The position numbers were made by a program, and so were the translations under genes. Positions 8,807-17,508 of a DNA stretch of 35,127 nt are shown here, piece by piece (within the stretch, counting starts at the first letter, position 1; the number at the start of each line of letters is the position of its first letter). Source of the DNA: Candidatus Sulfopaludibacter sp. SbA4 (GTDB lineage: Bacteria; Acidobacteriota; Terriglobia; Bryobacterales; Bryobacteraceae); NCBI GenBank assembly GCA_900290305.1, contig OMOG01000723.1, forward strand, positions 13,842 through 48,968, written 5' to 3'. Below the pieces are notes generated by a model. That model was not told where the DNA came from. It was given only the letters and a program-made list of their open reading frames with translations, and did no database searches.

Positions 8807-9458
8807 CTATGACCCTTTGCTGACAGGACAATTCCCAATGTCAAGATCGTCACCGTGTCACACGGTGACCCGATCATAGGTGCTCCCGCAGAAACCTTGG
8901 ACATAACTGTGCATTGACGTAAGTGCCTCCTTATCAGTCTGATGTGAGCTTCGAGCCAGCCGATGAAGCCCGATGGGGCTGCCCCACTGTGATCGAGCAC
9001 GTTGTTGCAAATCAGCGCCGTCCCGCCATCCACCGGTGCTTCCAGTACGTACTCGGTGAAGTTCAAACCGACGACCTTGTGGAGCTTGAGGCCCAGCGAC
9101 GGCAGCACGCGGGCGGGGTCGTCTGTGATCTTCGTACCGTGCGCTTCGATGCGGGAGCGTTCCTCGTCGGGCGTCAGAAAAGCGGCTTGCGGATAGCGCT
9201 GGAAATACCAATGCGCGTCCATACCATCGTAGCCGTGCGGCACGACCATGATGGATGGTTTGCCAAGCGCTTCGAGCTGCTTCATCCCCGCTTCGCTGAG
9301 TGCGACGAGACTATGCAGCACCAGCCGTCCGTCGGGTAACCGATAGACGACCATATTGCGATAGAGCGGGAAAGACAACCCGCCGCGCACGATCCAGAGG
9401 TTCGGCGCGAGTTGACGGAATCGCCGTGCGGGAAAAGCCGATGCGGTTTTGTGGACAT
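8807..9458 (-). pseudogene. Decayed DUF4336-like (metallo-beta-lactamase-like) gene
   Basis: The best frame reads FRQLAPNLWIVRGG ... NMVVYRLPDGRLVLHSLVAL ... GTALICNNVLDHSGAAPSGFIGWLEAHI, resembling DUF4336-type proteins. The reading is broken in several ways. The natural start, ATG at 9456-9458 with AAGGAG upstream, gives MSTKPHRLFP and then goes out of frame with the body, so a frameshift lies near 9425. After GWLEAHI the homology jumps to the next frame (DKEALTSMHSYVQGF), with an apparent deletion of about 20 residues near 8935-8945. The closing motif YDRVTV-stop-HGD has TGA (8858-8860) where relatives have a residue before His-Gly. Flanking mobile-element debris fits decay. The family call is from memory and moderate. 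Confidence 0.6.
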
Positions 9459-9534
9459 GAGGCTGCTCCTTAATGGGCGCTATTATATCCCCGCCAAGCG
9501 TCACAGCGTGCATCCCGTGCAATGGGTGTCGCGG

Positions 9535-9574
9535 CCAAGTGAAAAGTTCCGGTTTGAGCCAAGTAGAAAGTTCC
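9535..9574 (+). mobile_element. Insertion-sequence left-end scar with direct repeats
   Basis: Two near-identical 16-mers, CCAAGTGAAAAGTTCC (9535-9550) and CCAAGTAGAAAGTTCC (9559-9574), match at 14 of 16 positions and lie 24 bp apart. They sit about 25 bp upstream of a transposase-like start. Such repeats fit the end of an ISNCY-type element. No matching right end is visible, so only the left end survives. Confidence 0.45.
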
Positions 9575-9599
9575 TCTTGACAGCCTTCGGGCTGGAGGG

Positions 9600-9947
9600 A
9601 TGGAACGAATCGCGATGAGCCAAAAGGAACGAGACTGGTTGGACTGGTTGAAGAGAGTTCGAGATGAAGTGGTGACGCAAAAGCGGGCAGCCGAAAGGAC
9701 GGGGGTCAGGGACCGATGGGTGCGCAAGCTGTTGGCACTGATGGAAGAGGAAGGCGATGGGGTAGTAGTGCACGGGCTGCGGGGCCAGGCGTCGGAGCTG
9801 ATTGGGGACACAGAACAGATGGTACTGAAACACTATGCCCGGTGGGTTCCAGAGCGTCAAGCGCTAACACTCACCCGCATTCTGCAGGACGCCATATCTG
9901 GTCCGGCGAAGCTCGTTGCGATATCCGGGGGAAGGAGCAAGAAATGA
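9600..9947 (+). pseudogene. Chimeric remnant: ISNCY-like transposase N-terminus fused to tyrosine-integrase C-terminus
   Basis: 115 codons from ATG 9600 (or ATG 9615, giving MSQKERDWLDWLKRV). Residues ~6-63 (VVTQKRAAERTGVRDRWVRKLL ... EEGDGVVVHGLRG) look like the helix-turn-helix start of ISNCY-family transposases. From ~66 the text changes to the end of a phage-type integrase: LIGDTEQMVLKHYARWVPERQ, where the Tyr of KHYARW aligns with the catalytic tyrosine. All catalytic parts of the transposase and the Arg-His part of the integrase are missing, so no recombinase activity is expected. The ORF is open, so a small DNA-binding peptide could still be made. It lies 63 bp from the 3' end of tRNA-Ser, a classic integrase target. 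The fusion probably arose by deletion between two elements. Confidence 0.6.
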
Positions 9948-10010
9948 AATACTGTTGGTCAGAGTAGGTCAGATTTCAGCATTTCTGCCGCTAACTTATT
10001 GATTCAATTG

Positions 10011-10100
10011 TGGCGGTGAGGGTGGGATTCGAACCCACGGAACCCGCAAAGGTTCAACGGTTTTCGAGACCGCCCGATTCAACCGCTCTCGCACCTCACC
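10011..10100 (-). tRNA. tRNA-Ser (anticodon CGA)
   Basis: The - strand reads as a class II tRNA. Acceptor GGTGAGG (10094-10100) pairs with CCTCACC (10015-10021), followed by discriminator G and an encoded CCA (10011-10013). The anticodon loop CTCGAAA gives CGA (10064-10066), reading UCG serine codons. A long variable arm (GAACC...GGTTC type) and the T arm GTGGG-TTCGAAT-CCCAC are present. It lies 34 bp downstream of ftcD on the same strand, and an integrase remnant abuts its 3' side. Confidence 0.96.
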
Positions 10101-10134
10101 GATTTCGAGCGGAGCTTTCTTATTGTAGCAGACC

Positions 10135-11547
10135 TTACTTTGCGAGCGCCTCCAGACGCCCCGCCACCACGGCCTTGAAACTCTCGTCCTGAATCGAATC
10201 CAGATTGATCCGAACATTTTCCAGCACACCTGTTTTGGCCGCCGCGGCCAGCGCCTTGGCCACCGCCAGGTCGGAACCGAACTTCGCCGGAATCTCGAGC
10301 GCCTCCAGCCGCGACTCCATGGCCGATGCCCGCTCCAACACTTCCAGCGGCACTTCGGCGGCGCCGTGCAGCGCCTCTTCCACAAACGGACCGCGCTCCT
10401 CCTTCGGCCGTTTGTATGCCGCCATGACCCCCTGGAACGCCTCGGCATCGCGCTCTACCGCCTCCGTGAAGAAGCGCCGGTCTTCTTCGAACCCGCCGCT
10501 GTCCTGCTTCGCGAGCCGCGTCACCATGGCGCCCAGCGCTGCGGCCATCGCCGCCGCCGCCGCCGCCGCGCTGCCACCGCCGGGCGTGGCCGTGGGCGCC
10601 GCCAGGGCATCCAGGAATTCCGGCAGGCCGCTGCGCGATGTCATGGCCTCCGCGATGCGGTTTTCCAATACCAGCTCGGGGCGAAAATTCTCGTAGCGCA
10701 GAAAATATTCCGCCGACATCTCGACGGCCTTCTTGGGAATCAGCCCCACGATCTCGCTCCCCACCACCGGCACGCCGTAGCGCTCCGCCTCGCGCCGCAC
10801 GGTTTCGAAGACCAGGTGCATGGGCGTCTGCTCGAAATCCGTCAGGTTGATCGAGACCTGGGCCAGGTTGCGCGATGCCAGCGTCACCCCCATCGACTTG
10901 ACGTAGCGGAACCCGCCGGAGGAGAAGCGAATCGTCTTCGCGATCTTCTTGGCGATGCCGACGTCGGGCGTTCCGAGATTGACGTTGTAAGCGATCAGGA
11001 ATTTCCGCGCGCCCACCACCACGGCGCCCGCGGTGGGATGGCAAACCGCATCGCCGCAGTCGGGCTGGCGCTCCGGCACGGTGCCCATCTCCTTCACCAA
11101 CGCTTCGAACTGGCCTCGCCGGATGTTCTCGAGGTTCACGCGCTCCGGCCGCCGGGCCGCGGCTTCGTAAAAGTACACCGGCACCTGGAGTTGCTCCCAA
11201 ATCGCGCTTCCCACCCGCTCGGCCAGCTTGACGCAGTCCTCCAGGGTGACGCCTTCAATGGGGATGAAGGGCACGACGTCGGCCGCTCCGATGCGCGGAT
11301 GCGCGCCCTGATGCCTGGTCAAGTCGATGAGCGACACCGCCTTCGCGACGGAGCGCAGAGCGGCATCGGCCACCGCGGCGGGAGGTCCGACAAAGGTCAG
11401 GACGCACCGATTGTGGTCGGCGTCCGACTCGCGATCCAGCAACACCACTTCGGGGACCGCCAAGATGCTCTGGACGATCGCATCGATCTTGGCGGCATCG
11501 CGCCCTTCGGAAAAATTGGGAACACACTCGACCAGTTGTCGTGCCAT
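10135..11547 (-). CDS. ftcD: Bifunctional glutamate formimidoyltransferase / formimidoyl-THF cyclodeaminase
   Basis: 470 residues from ATG at 11545-11547, with AAGGA about 9 bases upstream. Residues 1-~295 are the formiminotransferase domain: VECVPNFSEGRD at the N-terminus, RHQGAHPRIGAADVVPF with the catalytic His at 83, and NLTDFEQTPMHLVFE. Residues ~300-470 are the cyclodeaminase domain (AAPTATPGGGSAAAAAA, then SDLAVAKALAAAAKTG and VRINLDSI). The enzyme moves the formimino group of formiminoglutamate, a histidine breakdown product, to tetrahydrofolate and then releases ammonia to give methenyl-THF. It acts in the cytoplasm. No hut genes flank it; an amino-acid permease lies upstream on the same strand, about 200 bp away, which fits amino-acid catabolism. 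Confidence 0.96.
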   Translation of the reverse strand: MARQLVECVPNFSEGRDAAKIDAIVQSILAVPEVVLLDRESDADHNRCVLTFVGPPAAVADAALRSVAKAVSLIDLTRHQGAHPRIGAADVVPFIPIEGVTLEDCVKLAERVGSAIWEQLQVPVYFYEAAARRPERVNLENIRRGQFEALVKEMGTVPERQPDCGDAVCHPTAGAVVVGARKFLIAYNVNLGTPDVGIAKKIAKTIRFSSGGFRYVKSMGVTLASRNLAQVSINLTDFEQTPMHLVFETVRREAERYGVPVVGSEIVGLIPKKAVEMSAEYFLRYENFRPELVLENRIAEAMTSRSGLPEFLDALAAPTATPGGGSAAAAAAAMAAALGAMVTRLAKQDSGGFEEDRRFFTEAVERDAEAFQGVMAAYKRPKEERGPFVEEALHGAAEVPLEVLERASAMESRLEALEIPAKFGSDLAVAKALAAAAKTGVLENVRINLDSIQDESFKAVVAGRLEALAK

Positions 11548-11597
11548 AGGAGGGAATCCTTATTCTAACGAACATGCCCGCGGCAAAAACACCGCTC

Positions 11598-11615
11598 CCT
11601 AGGCCTAGGCCTAGG
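11598..11615. repeat. Triple CCTAGG hexamer
   Basis: Three perfect tandem copies of the palindromic hexamer CCTAGG. CTAG is normally rare in bacterial DNA, so three adjacent copies stand out. The tract lies 50 bp upstream of the ftcD start. Function unknown. Confidence 0.8.
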
Positions 11616-11617
11616 CA

Positions 11618-11735
11618 TGTTGAATTCGTTCCGACGGTACCCGCACCTCCTCTTCCTCCGTTCTCTCTGGACCTGGTTTTCTCTTGGTCTTCTCCGCGTC
11701 TTCCTCCGCGCCCCCGCGCCTCCGCGTCAAGGACA
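11618..11735. repeat. C/T-rich intergenic repeat, copy 1
   Basis: A pyrimidine-rich stretch containing TTCTCTTGGTCTTCTCCGCG and CCGCGCCTCCGCG, closely resembling the stretch at 18170-18275 in the same orientation. It occupies the gap between the permease stop and ftcD. I recall similar C/T-rich tracts scattered in environmental genomes, but cannot count copies here. Confidence 0.5.
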
Positions 11736-11748
11736 CAGCTCGCCCGCG

Positions 11749-13167
11749 CTAGCGAACCGATGCGCGCCCCCCGCCCGAGCGGTAAATCAGCACCCCGGCC
11801 ATGTTCGCAATCACCACGATGCCGCAGATCTTGGCGGCGTAAGCCGCCTTGCTCACCACGTCCACAATCGGGTAGACCGCAATGAACAGCGACACCAGGC
11901 TCGCCCCAAAACCGCAGAATGCAACCACCTTCAGCCACCCGGGCAGCGCCTTCCGCAGCGTGCGATTGCCCATCCACGGGAGTGCAAACAGCGCGACGTA
12001 GGTCAGCGCATAGAGCACGATCGAGGCGGTCGCCAGCAACTGGTTGGCCTCCTGCTCGCCGACTCCCAGCATGCTTGCCAATATGAAAAGCATCACCAGC
12101 ACGGCCACGAACAGAATCGAGTTCACCGGCGTCCGCCAGCGCGGGTGCAGCTCGGTGAACCAGCGCGGCACCAGGTTGTCCCAGCCGGCCGTCATCGGCA
12201 GGCGGGTCAGTCCGGTGAAGATCAGGCTGGCGCTCGCCACCGCGCGGGCCAGCAACAGCAGGATGGCGAATGGCGCCGCCCAGGCCGCCACGCCCGTCGT
12301 GCCGAAGGCCTGCCGCATGGTCTGCGGGATGGGCCCGATCACGTTGATGGGCTGCCCGCCGAGGATGGCCAGCACCGAGCTGGTGCCGAGAATGAACATC
12401 AGCGCGATCACCGGCGCCGAGATCATCACGGATTGTCCGATGGTGCGCGCCGCGCTGCGGCATTCGCCGGCCAGGATCGCCACGTACTCGAACCCGCTGA
12501 GCGCGCCCACGGTCATCTGCCCGAAGACCGCCAGGCTGAACCAGTCGAGCTTCGGCCACGCCCACGGAACGGGCTCGTAGTGCGCGATGGAGCCGCGCAG
12601 CAGGGCCCACACCGGGAGGCCCAGAAGAATCGCATACGCCAGCAGGATCATCACGCTGCCCGTATTGTGCAGCCACTTGCCGATGTCCAGCCCGCGCACC
12701 GCCACCAGCGTGATCGCCGCCATGACGCCGCCCGTGAGGACCAGGGTTGCCGTCTTGCTCCCCGGCAGCCAGGCAGCCGACGGGCCCAGCATGTAAGAAA
12801 GGTCCGTCGGCACCACGAAGATGATGGCGCCCGTGACGATCACCGCGTAGACCCAGAGATTCCAGGCCGTCAGGAATCCCGCCATCTCACCGAATCCCGC
12901 CTTGGCCCACTGGTAGAGGCCGCCTTCGAGCGGCAGCAGCCGGTTCAGATAGATCACCACCGCGGCCAGCGGCAGGTAGAAGACCAGCATGGCGGCCAGC
13001 CAGAAAACCACGTGGGCCCGGCCGACCTTGCCCGCAATCCCCACCCACGAGGATCCCACCACGCACAGAACCTGGGCCAGCACCAGGTCCGGCAGTCCCA
13101 GTTCCTTGCGCAGGCTGGTTTCCTGGATTCGCGCGGCCGAAGATCCGCTGGGGGATTCAGTGGGCAC
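11749..13167 (-). CDS. APC-family amino-acid permease
   Basis: 472 residues from a GTG start (13165-13167) without a strong ribosome site; no better in-frame start precedes the first membrane segment. The protein is a chain of about 12 hydrophobic helices (LVLAQVLCVVGSSWVGIAG, VVFWLAAMLVFYLPLAAVVI, LTAWNLWVYAVIVTGAIIFV and others). The first helix has the unwound G-[ST]-x-x-G-like segment (GSSWVGIAG) typical of the APC superfamily, and the loop LNRLLPLEGGLYQWAKAGFGEMAGF matches the conserved P-x-x-GG-x-Y-x-W element. It is predicted to import amino acids across the inner membrane; the substrate cannot be read from sequence. ftcD downstream suggests histidine or related amino acids, as inference only. 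Confidence 0.9.
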   Translation of the reverse strand: MPTESPSGSSAARIQETSLRKELGLPDLVLAQVLCVVGSSWVGIAGKVGRAHVVFWLAAMLVFYLPLAAVVIYLNRLLPLEGGLYQWAKAGFGEMAGFLTAWNLWVYAVIVTGAIIFVVPTDLSYMLGPSAAWLPGSKTATLVLTGGVMAAITLVAVRGLDIGKWLHNTGSVMILLAYAILLGLPVWALLRGSIAHYEPVPWAWPKLDWFSLAVFGQMTVGALSGFEYVAILAGECRSAARTIGQSVMISAPVIALMFILGTSSVLAILGGQPINVIGPIPQTMRQAFGTTGVAAWAAPFAILLLLARAVASASLIFTGLTRLPMTAGWDNLVPRWFTELHPRWRTPVNSILFVAVLVMLFILASMLGVGEQEANQLLATASIVLYALTYVALFALPWMGNRTLRKALPGWLKVVAFCGFGASLVSLFIAVYPIVDVVSKAAYAAKICGIVVIANMAGVLIYRSGGGRASVR

Positions 13168-13193
13168 AGTCCATCAATGATGCCACACTCAGT

Positions 13194-13217
13194 CGCACAG
13201 GCATTCTTGCCTGTGCG
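13194..13217. repeat. Dispersed palindrome (REP-like), copy in the 13.2 kb gap
   Basis: Perfect inverted repeat with 10-bp arms (CGCACAGGCA / TGCCTGTGCG) around TTCT. It sits 10 bp past the stop of the ferric-reductase-like gene. The same core recurs at 15479-15546 and 33421-33442. This is the usual position for a REP-type element. Confidence 0.8.
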
Positions 13218-13227
13218 GGACAGCCCG

Positions 13228-13839
13228 TCAGTCCGCCGCGATCCTCAAGGCATCCGTAGCCCTCTTCAGGGCGGCCTGGTACCGCTTCTTCTCCGAGCCG
13301 TAGCGCCACCGCCACACCGATGCGGCCGCCACCGCCACGAAGCAGCCTTCCACCAGGACCTTCTCGCCATCCAGCAGATCGGGCGGCCCGTTCTTGAGAT
13401 TTTGATCGATCAGCGTCCCGTGGACATACATGATCGCGGCCGCAAAATACGCCACGTAGTGCAGCTTCTTCCATGTGCGATAACCCAGCCGCGGGCGGAA
13501 ATAGGAAGTGACCACCACCAGGGCGAAGCCGTAGAACGTCGCCGCGCCCAGGCAGTTGTACAGCCGCTGTCCGGGAGAATGGAGCGGCCAAAGCAGATCG
13601 AAGATTCCAAACTGCGCAAGCTTGCTTGTGGAAAACAGCAAAATCAGCGGATGCAGGCACACCACCACGATCGCCAGGTACGCGTTCCAATTGTGGATCT
13701 TGAAGAGCGGGATCTTGCGGTGCGGCCACTGCCGCCGCGGATTGTAGTTCACCGACACCAGCAACCCGAGCAGAATATTCACCGTCAGCAAAACCATCGC
13801 GGTCAGTCCCGCGAAGCTGGAAAGATCGATTGCCGTCAT
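13228..13839 (-). CDS. Ferric-reductase-like transmembrane haem protein
   Basis: 203 residues, ATG at 13837-13839. It has about five to six hydrophobic helices and four histidines suited to binding b-type haem: His49 (KIHNWNAY), His63 (VVCLHPLILLF), His127 (KKLHYVAYF) and His140 (IMYVHG). This matches the Ferric_reduct/MsrQ-type membrane domain without FAD or NAD domains. It likely passes electrons across the inner membrane to an unknown partner. No MsrP-like molybdoenzyme is next to it, so I give no symbol. It starts 9 bp after the stop of the M24 peptidase on the same strand, with little ribosome site of its own, so translational coupling is likely. Confidence 0.85.
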   Translation of the reverse strand: MTAIDLSSFAGLTAMVLLTVNILLGLLVSVNYNPRRQWPHRKIPLFKIHNWNAYLAIVVVCLHPLILLFSTSKLAQFGIFDLLWPLHSPGQRLYNCLGAATFYGFALVVVTSYFRPRLGYRTWKKLHYVAYFAAAIMYVHGTLIDQNLKNGPPDLLDGEKVLVEGCFVAVAAASVWRWRYGSEKKRYQAALKRATDALRIAAD

Positions 13840-13848
13840 GTTGCGCCG

Positions 13849-15462
13849 TCAGGGAAGGGGTGTCGACTTCTGTGCCTTGCGAAGCTGGGCGATCGCCGCC
13901 TCCACCTCTTCCAGCTTCGATGGAATCCCCGCGGAGATCGTCTTCGGCGCCCCGGCGGTCACCAGGATATCGTCTTCAATGCGAACACCGATGCCCTTGT
14001 ATTTCTCGAACGCCGGGCGCACCGCCGCGATGAACTTTTCGTTTTCGGGCGTCTTGGGAAGATTGTCGAGCGCGTCGGGCCGGATGTAGATGCCGGGCTC
14101 CAGCGTGACCACCATGCCTGGCTGAAGCTCCCGGATCGCCGGCCCATCGTGCACGTTCAGTCCGATGTTGTGGCCGATGCCGTGGTTGAACCAGATGCGA
14201 ACCTGCTGGTCGCTCGTGACGTCCGTGATGAGGCCGAGCTTGAAGAGTCCCTCTTTGAACACCTGGTTCGCAGCGCCCGTCACGGAATCCGCGCCACCCG
14301 ACCACGTGTGGCCGGGCAGCGTCATTTTCAAGGCGGCCTGCTGGGCCTCCCACACCAAGCGGTAAATCTCGGCCTGCTCCTTGGTGTACTTGCCGCTCAC
14401 CGGAATGGTGCGGGTGACATCCACGCTGTAACCGTCGAACTCGGCAGCATCGTCCATCAGCAGCAGATCGCCCGCCTTCATGCGGTCTTTGTTGGTCTCG
14501 TAGTGCAGGGTGGTAGCGTTCACTCCGGAAGCCACGATGCACGGATAGCCCCAGTGGGCGTTGCGCCGCAGGAAGGTAAACTCGAACTGCGCCTGGATTT
14601 CATATTCCCAGGCGCCGGGCTGGCCCAGCGCGTACACGCGCTGGAAGGCTTCGGCCGTGATGTCGGCAGCATGCTGGAGGACGTCGAGCTCGCGCAGCGA
14701 CTTGACCCTCCGCAGCGTCGAGAAAACAGGCGTGACATCCTTCACGGTCAGCCCGGCCGCGGTCAGTTTGGCCGCGAAATCGATCTCGCGGCGATACTCG
14801 GCCGGACGCCCGCGCGAGATCATATGGATCTCCGCCTCACCCTTGGCCACGTTCTCGATAGGCTTCTGAAACGCGCTCCGCACATCCACCGGAATCGAAG
14901 GCGGTGGCCCGGGCGGGCCGCCCCGTCCGCCTCTCCCGCCCCTGCCTGCCTGGTCAGCGTCCGCTTTGAGAATCTCCTTCGCTGGAGAAATCAGCGCGGA
15001 CAGGAACGAGTCCAGCAGCCGGGCGTCCCAGACATCCTGGACGCCCGAAATGCCGCGCCCCTCGGCGGGAGTGAGGACGTGGCCGGTCCAGTTTTCCTGC
15101 GCGGGATTCGAGGGCGGCATGAACAGCACCTCGCGGATCTTTTCCGCCCCAGGGACAATCACCAGCGTGCTGCCCGGTTGTGTAATTCCGGTCAGGTAGA
15201 AGAAATCGTTTTCCTGGCGAAAGGGCCAATCCACGTCGCCCGCGTAGTTGCGAGGTTCCGCGGCGTAGAGAATGAGAATCCCCTTTTCGCCGATCTGCTC
15301 CGCCAGCGCGTGCCGGCGCCGGGCGAGGTCGGCCACGCGGTCGCGGTCCCAGGAGACGGGAGGTGGCGGCGCCACCTTCCAGATGCCCGCATCGGCGGCG
15401 CGGGCGGGCGCACCGGACAATATGATACAGAGATAACAGACGCAAAGGTATCGACGATCCAT
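13849..15462 (-). CDS. Exported M24 family Xaa-Pro aminopeptidase
   Basis: About 537 residues. The frame is open further upstream through the palindrome cluster, but ATG at 15460-15462, preceded by GGGAGA, gives a proper signal peptide (MDRRYLCVCYLCIILSGAPARA). Residues ~40-230 fit the aminopeptidase P N-terminal domain. A Gly/Pro-rich insert (GRGGRGGRGGPPGPPPS) lies near 178-195. The pita-bread catalytic domain has all five metal ligands in order: MDDAAEFDGYSVDVTRTIPV (two Asp), NHGIGHNIGLNVHD (His), TLEPGIYI (Glu) and GVRIEDDILVT (Glu). It removes N-terminal residues preceding proline, here outside the cytoplasm. A ferric-reductase-like gene follows after 9 bp. Confidence 0.93.
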   Translation of the reverse strand: MDRRYLCVCYLCIILSGAPARAADAGIWKVAPPPPVSWDRDRVADLARRRHALAEQIGEKGILILYAAEPRNYAGDVDWPFRQENDFFYLTGITQPGSTLVIVPGAEKIREVLFMPPSNPAQENWTGHVLTPAEGRGISGVQDVWDARLLDSFLSALISPAKEILKADADQAGRGGRGGRGGPPGPPPSIPVDVRSAFQKPIENVAKGEAEIHMISRGRPAEYRREIDFAAKLTAAGLTVKDVTPVFSTLRRVKSLRELDVLQHAADITAEAFQRVYALGQPGAWEYEIQAQFEFTFLRRNAHWGYPCIVASGVNATTLHYETNKDRMKAGDLLLMDDAAEFDGYSVDVTRTIPVSGKYTKEQAEIYRLVWEAQQAALKMTLPGHTWSGGADSVTGAANQVFKEGLFKLGLITDVTSDQQVRIWFNHGIGHNIGLNVHDGPAIRELQPGMVVTLEPGIYIRPDALDNLPKTPENEKFIAAVRPAFEKYKGIGVRIEDDILVTAGAPKTISAGIPSKLEEVEAAIAQLRKAQKSTPLP

Positions 15463-15474
15463 CAAGTCTCCCAT

Positions 15475-15546
15475 TGTGGCACAGGCATTCTTGCCATTGT
15501 GGCACAGGCATTCTTGCCTGTGTAGCACAGGCATTCTTACCTGTGT
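15475..15546. repeat. Cluster of three dispersed palindromes
   Basis: Three copies of the core GCACAGGCATTCTT: a truncated one at 15479-15495, a full one at 15502-15522 and a full one with one change at 15525-15545. They lie directly upstream of the M24 gene, with the first 16 bp from its start codon, so they fall in its leader or promoter. Confidence 0.8.
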
Positions 15547-15615
15547 AGCGCCGGCTTTCAGCCCTCAGCAACCAAGAATTTCAAGGCTGTTTATACAAAG
15601 TGAACAGTATTGCTT

Positions 15616-17491
15616 TTAGCCCGCCGCCTGCGAAATCCGCTCCAGCGCGCGGCTCGACTGAAGGTCCATGTCGGTGCCCTGGAAGGTCCTCAGCAACACC
15701 GTAACCGGGCCGCGAAATGCAGCCGCCGATCCGAGGAAGCCCAGCAGGTCCGCGCACGCCAGCCGGATCATGAGATCGATCTCCCCATCGCGCATGACGC
15801 CGGCCAGCGCCCCGGCCACCGCCAGCGTCTCGGCAGGCAACTCCACGAACCACGGAAGCGCGGCGGAATCGGGATCGCCCAGCAGGTTCGCAATCCGGTC
15901 GCGCTGCAATGACTCGCGCAGGATCTCGCGGCCCTCCAGGAAGCGCTCGAAGCCCGCCAAAAATCTACCCGGCGAACCAAAGAAGAACTGGATCGCCGCG
16001 GGCGAAATGGCCAGCGGACGCCGCCGCGGAAATCCGAACGAATCGTACCAGCGGTAAAGACAGCTCCACGCTTCGCTCTGCACCTTCACGTCCGAGGGCG
16101 TCAGCGCGGCCATCCCGAGGAAGCGGTGCAGCTCTTCATCGCCATACTCGCCGAGCTGCATCTCGGCAAACCGGCACAGCTCGACGCGCGTTTCGATCCC
16201 CGCATTTTGCCAGTGGCGCGCCACGAAGCCGGCGGGCATGCGGCCTTCCCTGGCAACGTCCTTCATGCCCCACTGACTCGCGCGAAACGCTCCTTCGGCA
16301 ATCAGGAATTCTCCGAATTGTTCGAGCACCGGTGCCGGCATGGCCGCGCGCTGCAACAACGCCTGGTAGACCGCCGGGTCGCCCCGGCCCGCGCGCGCGA
16401 TCGGCAGGGCGTCGCCCGCATCGCAGCCCACGCACAGCCCCATCCACCACCTGCCGCTCCTGCGCGTTCGCCGCCACCTCGAACAGCGCTTCCTTCAGCT
16501 CCGGCACGGGTCTCTTGCGCCGTTCCAGCAGGCGCAGCAGCGCGAGTTGCCGATCGGGCGTAGCCGAGCGCAGCACGCCGGCAGCGGGCGCCGCGGCATC
16601 CAGCTCGATCAACCTCTGCGCCGCCGCGAACTGCATCAGCGGATCGCCTTCGTGCGCGGCCGTCGACAGGCGCGCGACATCGCCAGTCACCAGCGCGGCG
16701 CCGAAATCTTCAGGCGGCAGCGGCCCGCCGCCAGGCTCGCCGAGCAGCGCCAGCCGCAGCGCCGCAGGCTCCTTGAGCGGGCAGCGGCGCAACGCATCCA
16801 GCAATTGGCGCCGGTCCGCGGGCGAACCGGGACCGCGCAAAACGCGCCAGTGCGACAAAGCCAGCGCCGCCTCCCACAGAATCGTCTCATCCGTGGTGAC
16901 CAGGCACTGCGCGGCCTCATTGCACGCCGTCCAGTCCTCCAGGGCGAGCCGCGCCAGCGTCGCCAAGGCCCACGTCTCGCGGAACGGAGTGCTCTCGCCG
17001 ATGGCCCGCGCCCTATCGAGGCCCTCGAGGTGCTCGGGGACGCGGCGCGCGGCCGACCGCATCTTCTCGAAGCGCTCGATGCTCCACGGCAGCTCCGCGG
17101 CCAGCGTGTCGTCGAGCGCCGCGCTCCAGTGCCGCTGCTCCAGGTATTGTTCCAGAAACGCCGTCTGCGCCACGTGGTGCGCGGCCACCACGGCGTGCTC
17201 CTGGTAGATGCGCGTGAAATTTTCGATCTGCTCCGCATCGAATTCGCGGAGTTGCCTGGGCACCGAGAAGCGGTCCGTGCCCGCGTCCTTCAGCATGCGC
17301 GCCGCGCCGTACAGCTCCGGCTCGACCACGGCGGCCCCGCAGGTGCGGCAGAATTTCGCAGCGGGCGTCCACTTCGCGCACCAGAAGCAGCGGACCTCGC
17401 GTCGCGCCGCCTGCCCGCACCAGGCGCACAGGTCACCCGGACGCCAGTCGACGGGCTGCGGCCGCGAGCAGCTTTCGCAAAGTGCGCGCAT
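15616..17491 (-). CDS. Double zinc-ribbon protein with long helical C-terminus, interrupted by a frameshift
   Basis: Reads from ATG 17489-17491 (MRALCESCSRPQPVDW) as one protein of about 624 residues if one extra base is removed between 16420 and 16443. The first ~50 residues hold four Cys pairs (CESC, CAWC, CFWC, CRTC), a double zinc ribbon. The rest is alpha-helical and Ala/Leu/Arg-rich, like HEAT-type repeats, for example DRQLALLRLLERRKRPVPELKEALFEVAANAQERQ. After the break it resumes as GDALPIARAGRGDPAVYQALLQ and ends in ALERISQAAG. No signal peptide: cytoplasmic. Function unknown. It starts 17 bp after the stop of the next gene upstream, which shares the zinc-ribbon module, so they form an operon. 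The break may be a sequencing error or a real lesion. Confidence 0.65.
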
Positions 17492-17508
17492 GCGATCGCT
17501 CGACGGGG

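Noticed and set aside
8858-8860. In-frame TGA before HGD as a possible selenocysteine codon
   Set aside because: The same gene also has two frameshifts and a deletion, and no SECIS-like hairpin is seen next to it; nonsense mutation is simpler.
9948-10030. Attachment-site duplication of the tRNA-Ser 3' end
   Set aside because: I looked for a second copy of the tRNA 3' segment in the window and saw none, so no att pair can be claimed.
11617-15525. A continuous 1,302-codon + strand open frame
   Set aside because: It runs antisense to the permease, ferric-reductase-like and M24 genes, is Arg/His/Gln-rich, and has no domain. It arises from high GC and codon bias on the other strand.
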